NCBI GenBank assembly: GCA_050084985.1
Contig: JBITNC010000001.1
Span: forward strand, 44,578,001 to 44,642,000
Reading direction: 5' to 3'
DNA length: 64,000 nucleotides
Source of the DNA: Nageia nagi
Lineage: Eukaryota > Pinophyta
Both the position numbers and the translations under genes were made by a program. The notes under the pieces were generated by a model. That model searched no databases. It had not been told where the DNA came from and saw nothing but the letters and a program-made list of their open reading frames with translations. Every line of letters starts with the position of its first letter. Position 1 is the stretch's first letter. This document shows, piece by piece, positions 58,391-64,000 of this stretch.

Positions 58391-59599
58391 GCTGATATTG
58401 TTCATGTGATATACAAAAAAAGAAATAGATCTCAAATGATAAGTGACAATTTAAACAGAATTTTCTTTATAATCATATGGGTTTTTATTATTTAAAAGTG
58501 TTTTTACTATTTAAATGGATGTAAACATGTTTATACATATAATGTTGTATGTATATTATAAAATTAAATGAATAGAGGAGAAATATAACCAATTTTAGTT
58601 TCGATCATCATCATGCATAGATGGGCTCTTGTTCTTAGTTATATATCAAGTGAATACAATAGTTTCTTTATTTCACGAGGTGAACACACAATGTACAAGA
58701 AAAATAAATATGAAGTGTTTATATTTGTAATAAATAGTACTATAATCAAATTTGATCAAATATATTATCAATTAGGTTTAAAAGAGATTAAAAAAAATAA
58801 TATTTGAAGAAAATAAAATCTGAAATAATTATTCATTTGAGAAATTTTAAATAACCCAAATTGATTTAGAACTCATTTTTTTATTTCTCCCTGTAAAAGA
58901 GATGAAGTATCACAACTTCAAAAAAAATTGGAGCAAAAATTAGAGGTAAATCTATCCTATAGGCTACGACAAAGAAGATACATGAAGTGATAAGTCCATA
59001 TAAGTTGAGCGATTAAAACCTTTAATACTATAAATGATGAATCAAAGGATATTGATGGATATGCCATGCTCAACATAGAGAATTATTCATTTAATGAAAT
59101 GATAATTGATGGAATTAAAATTATTCTAAGTTAAACAAGAGTTTGAATAGAGGGCTACATTTGAATTCAAAACAAATTTTTCAATATTCTCATCAAACAT
59201 ACAAATCACAATTCATTTTCTTCTTCTATTTTATCCCTAAAATCATTATATAAATAAGTCTAATCAACTCTTCAAGTATTTTGAGCATCAACCTTTGAAA
59301 GATGAAGAAACAATGCGTTGAAAATATGAAGATGATAAACTAATAGATTAATAAATTCCATTGAATCATTTCGTGTTTGAATAGAGCTTTATTACTAGCA
59401 TCACTAATACTTCCATTGTTAAACAAAACACTCCCCTTGTTAATGTATCATGGCTGTCGTCAAGATTGCATGCCAAAGAATCCCACATCTAATTGTTTGT
59501 CCATGAATGTTCATGCCCCATGTGACAATACCAAATTGAGCCACCCCTTGGAGCATGGCTACCGAAGGTACTACCACCACTAGCATCAAGTAGACAGTA
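58391..59599. other. Noncoding AT-rich stretch
   Basis: Short frames only, no LTR or RNA recognised. The right part (59370 on) becomes GC-richer and probably belongs to the 3' side of the chromovirus. Confidence 0.35.
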
Positions 59600-60069
59600 C
59601 ATCTACCTAGGTGTCAATCTAATGGGCATCACCCCTACTAGGATCACCTCTTACGGCATAACCCAAGGGTCTAGCTACCTCTACCTTTTGTCGATTCCTA
59701 TCCAACAAAAGTCTTGGCCCCTTGGAACACCAGGTTGTCATAGTTACCAAAGATACAGAGCTCGCCACCCAACCAACGAACTTTGAGCGGGTTTCACCCC
59801 TAAGGTCCCCCTGAGCTTTATTCACTCTATTGCCTCGTCTAGTCCATCCATTGGAACGAACTATCACACTTGTTCACCATGGTTCCTAAGGTACGGTATT
59901 CCGAGTATAGAGGTGGTCCTTGTGAGCTAAAGGTTGCGATTCGCTCACTTGCACCCCCATGAGAGGTCACCCTCTCATATTCTCCACCACTTAGAGATGT
60001 TGACGACCACATCAACATAATATACCGAAAGGGCAAGGAAAATCTATCGGGCCTTCGACAACAACATGC

Positions 60070-60648
60070 TCAATCGTGCCACCAATACTTCTCATGGCCT
60101 TCAGCAAGGAACTCATGTATCTTGTCTTCAAAGTTCCACAAACTTTCTGCTCTTTCCCAGGTAGCATTCTCTATGGCTTCACCTTCCCAACTAACAAGGT
60201 ATTTGGTCTTCTTTATTTTGCCAAATCCCTTTGTTCTCACACCCTTAATCTCTCTTACTGTTTTTTGTGGTTTGTCCACAATCCTTGCAAGTGGACGTGT
60301 AGGTTGTGTCTTATCTGGATTCTCCAAGACTTCTACACAAGGACGCAATTGGCTAACATGAAAAACATTGTGCATATGCAAGTGATCAAGCAGTTGAATC
60401 CCATAAGCCACTTTCCCAATCCGCTTTATAACTCGAAACAACCGTTCATGTCTAATGAGAGACTTTGATGTTCTAGGTGCATGTTTGAAGTGATCCCCAT
60501 CAATTCTCAAAAATGCAAAGTCCCCAACCTTGAATTCCAACTCCCAACGTCCTTCATCTACATTTTTCCTCATTCGCTCTTGAGCCTGCACTAAGTACTC
60601 ATATGCACAATCTACCCTCTCCTTCCAATCTTCCAAATATCGAGCCAT
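60070..60648 (-). CDS. Integrase C-terminus plus chromodomain (chromovirus)
   Basis: An uninterrupted 192-codon frame. The first part is MARYLEDWKERVDCAYEYLV, then ELEFKVGDFAFLRIDG and KRIGKVAYGIQL, the integrase C-terminal GPY/F-type module. Then MHNVFHVSQLRPCVEVLE, and at about residues 145-190 the chromodomain: KKTKYLVSWEGEAIENATWE then AESLWNFEDKIHEFL, with the aromatic and W-E residues typical of chromodomains. In active elements this domain directs integration to heterochromatin by binding modified histone H3. Codons upstream (60815-60650) continue the integrase in other frames, so the Met at 60648 is internal and not a true start. It may be the least decayed piece of the element. Confidence 0.8.
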   Translation of the reverse strand: MARYLEDWKERVDCAYEYLVQAQERMRKNVDEGRWELEFKVGDFAFLRIDGDHFKHAPRTSKSLIRHERLFRVIKRIGKVAYGIQLLDHLHMHNVFHVSQLRPCVEVLENPDKTQPTRPLARIVDKPQKTVREIKGVRTKGFGKIKKTKYLVSWEGEAIENATWERAESLWNFEDKIHEFLAEGHEKYWWHD

Positions 60649-61500
60649 TGACAGACAAGTATTGTAATACTAGGAACAATTGTGTGGAGAGCAATCGGTT
60701 GCCTGCCCATAGCAAGTTCAAAGGGAGTATATTTATTTGAGGTTGACTTTTGGCTATTATAACAAAACTGTGTTGTTTCCAAAAGATCATGCCAATTAGT
60801 TTGGTTGGAAGACACAACGTCTCAAGTACTCCTTCAATATCCCATTTATCCTCTTCGTCTACCCATCTGAGGGTGACGGTTGGTTGACATCAACAACTTT
60901 GTACCCATCATTTTGAACAAATCCACCCAGATGTTGATAGTGAACCAAGCATCTCTTTTGGATAAAATATTCAATGGTATGCCCCAGTACTTAACCACAT
61001 ACTTGAAGAAATAATCGACTGTTGAAGATGCCTCACATGGATTCTAGTATAGCTGTGGACATTTGGTAGGTTGGTAATGAATTGCATGCTGACACTGACC
61101 CAAGGTCTAAAAAACACGAGGAGGGGTTGGAGTAAGCCTGTCGGATGTCTTCTCTCACTTTTATCCTATTGCCATTACAAACAACTCCTCACATAGTTCT
61201 CCACATCTTTGAACATATTCAGCCAATAAAACACTATTGTAATCAAAGCCAATGTTCTATCCCTCCCAGGATGTCCTACCCAAGGTGAGTCATGACACTC
61301 ATTCAACAGTTACTTTCTTAACCCATCCCATTTCGGCACATAGATCCTGCTGACTCCATACAACAACAAACCCATACGTATCCTAAACTTACTCAATCAA
61401 TTCACTTCTGCAAACTTCTCAAATGAAGCTAGCATAACCTTTGCTTGAGGATCCTTTTCCATTGCTTCCCTTATTCTCGAAATAAGATCATCTGAGAGTT
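60649..61500 (-). pseudogene. Integrase core of the chromovirus, broken
   Basis: Near the 3' side the segment SSNQTNWHDLLETTQFCYNS followed by KSTSNKYTPFELAMGRQP (60815-60700) is clear. Further 5', a SDG..TKRINGILKEYLRR block (about 60870-60810) corresponds to the region of the third catalytic residue, normally Glu before R-[VI]-N and here Lys. Stops and frameshifts are frequent between 61300 and 60880, and the first catalytic block is not readable with confidence. Confidence 0.6.
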
Positions 61501-61588
61501 GTACCTAGCCTTGTTGGTTTGATTGATTCTTGTCTTTGTTCACTTCTTCTTGGCCATTCAACATTGTTGTGAGGGCACGATGTGGTTT

Positions 61589-63155
61589 CTACCTCACTTG
61601 AGTTGGGGCGAGCTCTTGTGAGCTGTCATCTTTCTCTCTCAACTGTGACTTACGACTTAAAGCATCTGCCATTGCATTCTTCTTTCTTGGGTTATATCTG
61701 AACTCCACATCATAGTATGCTATGAAATCTACCCAACGTGCTTTCTTCCTCGTTAACTTGTTTGAGGTTTTGAAGTAGGTGTTGTATACGTTATCTTTTT
61801 TGACCAAGAAGGGAGTTTCCAAAAGGTAGTGTCTCCATACCCTCAAACAATGCAATACAACCACCATCTCTTTATCATGTGTGGGATAATTCCTTTCCAC
61901 ATCTTTTAACTTCTAAGACTCGTAGGCCACGTGGTGCCCCTCCTGAACCAAGACACTACCAATTGCAAAGTCTGACACATCCATGTGCTCTTCAAAAGGT
62001 TTAGAGAAATTAGGTAAGGCCAACACGAGAGACATTGTAAGTTTTTCTTTTAGCTTTTCAAATGCCTTTTATCTAGTCGTCATCCACCGCCATCTCATTC
62101 CTTTTATCATGTGTGGGATAATTCCTTTCCACATCTTTTAACTTCTAAGACTCGTAGGCCACGTGGTGCCCCTCCTGAACCAAGACACTACCAATTGCAA
62201 AGTCTGACACATCCATGTGCTCTTCAAAAGGTTTAGAGAAATTAGGTAAGGCCAACACGAGAGACATTGTAAGTTTTTCTTTTAGCTTTTCAAATGCCTT
62301 TTATCTAGTCGTCATCCACCGCCATCTCATTCCTTTTATCATGTGTGGGATAATTCCTTTCCACATCTTTTAACTTGTAAGACTCGTAGGCCACGTGGTG
62401 CCCCTCCTGAACCAAGACACTACCAATTGCAAAGTCTGACACATCCGTGTGCTCTTCAAAAGGTTTAGAGAAATTAGGTAAGGCCAACACGAGAGACATT
62501 GTAAGTTTTTCTTTTAGCTTTTCAAATGCCTTTTATCTAGTCGTCATCCACCGCCATCTCATTCCTTTCCTCAACAATTGGGTAAGGGGTGCGACAATCT
62601 TGGAATATCCAAATACAAACTTTTTGTAATAGTTGGTGAATATCCATGGGGGCTCCTAGTCTCAAATGGCATCCAACTTCTTAGACTCTGGCTTGAAAAT
62701 TCCACCCCACCACAATATACCCCAAGGAAGTTCACTTCAATCTATGCAAAGGCACACTTCTCTCTTTTCACATATAGTTAATTATCCTCAAGCTTCTCAA
62801 AAACAAATGCTAGGTGATTCTTATGGTCATCCAAGGTCCTAAAGTACACCAAAATATCATCCAAGTAGACCAACACAAATTTATCCAAGTATGGGCAGAA
62901 TACATCATTCATGAGTGTACAAAACGTTGCAAGAACATTACACAAAGCAAACGACATGAATAAAATCATATGAACCATATCTAGTCACACAAGTTGTCTT
63001 CTCCTCACCCCCATCTACAATTCTGACTTGATAGTAGCCCCGCTTCAAGTCCAACTTGGAGAAGTATATTGCATTGCCCAATCGATCAAAACAATCCTCA
63101 ATCAATTGTAGGGGGTACTTGTTCTTCACCGTTATTTTGTTGATGGCGAGACAGT
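61589..63155 (-). pseudogene. Reverse transcriptase and RNase H of the chromovirus
   Basis: RT pieces: NKYPLQLIEDCFDRLGNAIY and FSKLDLKRGYYQVRI (63120-63020), then FVLVYLDDILVYFRT (62880, the catalytic YxDD), then FVFEKLEDN. RNase H: VLALPNFSKPFEEHTDVSDF and AIGSVLVQEGHHVAYES (62490-62380), ERNYPTHDKEMVVVLHCLRV (61898), then FRYNPRKKNAMADALSRKSQ (61690), the conserved RNase H end. Part of the RNase H is repeated three times by a 232-bp tandem triplication, which disrupts the frame because 232 is not a multiple of three. Confidence 0.78.
61871..62566. repeat. 232-bp tandem triplication in RNase H
   Basis: The unit beginning TTTATCATGTGTGGGATAAT starts at 61871, 62103 and 62335, exactly 232 bp apart. 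Copies one and two look identical over the full unit; copy three differs at two positions I could find (CTTCTAAG to CTTGTAAG, CATCCATG to CATCCGTG). Near-identity contrasts with the decay around it, so the event is recent or an assembly artefact. Confidence 0.9.
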
Positions 63156-64000
63156 TTGAAGAAGTACCTGAGATGTTATGTGATTTCCGACCAAACTAAT
63201 TGGCTTGATCTTTTGGACACAAAACAATTTTGTTATAATAGCCAAAAGTCAACCTCAAATAAATATACTCCCTTTGAACTTGCTACGAGCAAGCAACCGA
63301 TTGCTCCCCACACGATTGTTTTTTAGTATTACAATACCTATCCATTAGCAGCTCGATATTTGGAGGATTGGAAGGAGAGGGTAGACTGTGCATAGGAGTA
63401 CTTATTGTAGGCTCAAGAGCAAATGAGGAAAAATGTAGATGAAGGACATCGAAAGTTGGAATTCAAGGTTGGGACTTGGTGTTTTTGAGAATTGATGGGA
63501 ATCACTTCAAACATGCACCTGGAACATCAAAGTCTCTCACTAGACGATATGAAGGGTCGTTCAAAGTTATAAAGCGGATTGGGAAAGTGGCTTATGGGGT
63601 TCAGCTACCTGATGACTTGCATATGCACAATATTTTTCATGTCAGCCAATTGTGTTCTTGTGTAGAAGGCTTGGAGAATCCAAAGAGGATGCAAACTACA
63701 CGTCCACCTGCAAGGATTGTGGACAAACTGCAAAAAACAGTAAGAGAGATTAAAGGTGTGAGAAAAAGGGGATTTGGCAAAATAAAGAAGACCAAATACC
63801 TTATCATTGGAAAGGTGAAAACATAGAGAATGATACATGGGAAAAAGCAAAAAGTTTCTGGAACTTTGAAGACAAGATACAAGAGTACTTTACTGAAGAC
63901 TGAATACCTTATCAGCTGGGAAGGTGAAAACATAGAGAATGATACATGGGAAAGAACAAAACGTTTGTGGAACTTCGAAGACAAGATACATGAGAGAATA
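63156..64000 (+). pseudogene. Inverted second chromovirus copy, integrase C-terminus and chromodomain
   Basis: The plus strand reads YLRCYVISDQTNWLDLLDT (63165), STSNKYTPFELATSKQPIAP, AARYLEDWKERVDCA then a TAG, RKNVDEGHRKLEFKVG, and in the open stretch 63476-63826 FLRIDGNHFKHAPGTSKSLT, KRIGKVAYGVQLPDDLH, MHNIFHVSQLCSCVEGLE and FGKIKKTKYLI, then a one-base deletion. It is homologous to 60815-60070 but in the opposite orientation. The chromodomain half is repeated (63796 and 63904, 108 bp apart). The copy runs off the window end. Confidence 0.78.
63796..64000 (+). repeat. 108-bp tandem duplication of the chromodomain half
   Basis: ATACCTTATCA starts at 63796 and 63904. Both copies contain GGTGAAAACATAGAGAATGA and the TGGAAC.T.GAAGACAAGATA stretch that encode the chromodomain C-terminal half. 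The period is 36 codons. Only the first copy has the one-base loss in TTATCATTGG versus TTATCAGCTGG. Confidence 0.8.

Larger units (their letters stand above)
59600..63155 (-). mobile_element. Ty3/gypsy chromovirus, 5' truncated
   Basis: Minus-strand order from the right: RT (63155-62780), RNase H (62500-61600, disturbed by a triplication), integrase zinc/core (about 61500-60830), integrase C-terminus with chromodomain (60815-60070), and 3' noncoding sequence (60070-59600). The chromodomain defines the chromovirus branch. Gag, protease and the N-terminal part of RT are absent: the element stops at an inverted junction near 63155. No LTR could be delimited on the left. Confidence 0.8.

Noticed and set aside
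60070-60648. A functional host chromodomain gene
   Set aside because: The segment before the chromodomain is retroelement integrase and the surrounding sequence is chromovirus pol. The open frame is a surviving piece of pol.

Overview
The window looks like a repeat-dominated piece of a large land-plant nuclear genome. Every recognisable protein remnant belongs to plant lineages: Ty1/copia, Tat-like and chromovirus Ty3/gypsy elements, a hAT with BED and DUF659 domains, CACTA ends, and LINE and tRNA-SINE pieces. Two broken host-type genes are present: a DBP5/LOS4 DEAD-box helicase and an importin-5-like protein. The low GC, deep decay of most elements and sparse genes suggest a gymnosperm-like giant genome; this is inference. 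I see no convincing intact host gene. The only long uninterrupted frames belong to retroelements (integrase C-terminus plus chromodomain at 60.1-60.6 kb; protease plus RNase H start at 14.1-14.8 kb) or to an unidentified repetitive frame at 43.2-45.3 kb.

Layout. 0-5.3 kb: AT-rich sequence with one LTR and primer-binding-site remnant (451-1079), degenerate short repeats and small hairpins. 5.3-16.0 kb: a long minus-strand Tat-like gypsy element. Its left LTR is 5340-6038, with a 108-bp tandem repeat before the polypurine tract, then an unidentified coiled-coil 3' ORF, integrase, RNase H, reverse transcriptase, an archaeal-type RNase H, protease and the end of gag. Its right LTR survives only as a scrap of about 18 bp in a rearranged junction. 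16.0-18.5 kb: a truncated minus-strand copia. 18.5-21.4 kb: noncoding with a 184-bp repeat. 21.6-23.4 kb: a decayed plus-strand frame resembling a plant-mobile-domain protein with acidic and coiled-coil parts. 23.85-29.77 kb: a complete minus-strand copia with both LTRs, a PBS and matching CAAAG target duplications. 30.2-32.1 kb: a Tat-like gag fragment. 33.2-35.1 kb: a plus-strand LINE 3' part. 35.3-36.1 kb: a gypsy zinc-knuckle and protease scrap. 37.87-38.52 kb: a solo LTR with GATAA target duplications. 40.7-41.9 kb: two CACTA termini with a tRNA-derived SINE between them. 42.3-46.2 kb: an unusual gag-type element on the minus strand. 46.8-49.3 kb: a plus-strand hAT transposase pseudogene carrying a 621-bp nested MITE with an 8-bp TCTATATC duplication. 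50.6-51.9 kb: a tandemly duplicated DEAD-box exon. 55.5-55.8 kb: an importin fragment. 55.9-56.4 kb: a foldback element. 56.9-58.4 kb: an unknown frame ending near an A tract. 59.6-63.15 kb: a minus-strand chromovirus with a 232-bp triplication. 63.15-64.0 kb: an inverted second copy of its integrase/chromodomain end.

Nothing here works together as an operon or pathway. The biology is the succession of insertions: nested elements, LTR recombination to a solo LTR, tandem duplication, and mutational decay, in which many in-frame stops sit where Gln or Trp codons would be expected. The least explained items are the two coiled-coil frames (7.1-10.2 kb and 21.6-23.4 kb) and the repetitive frame at 43.2-45.3 kb.
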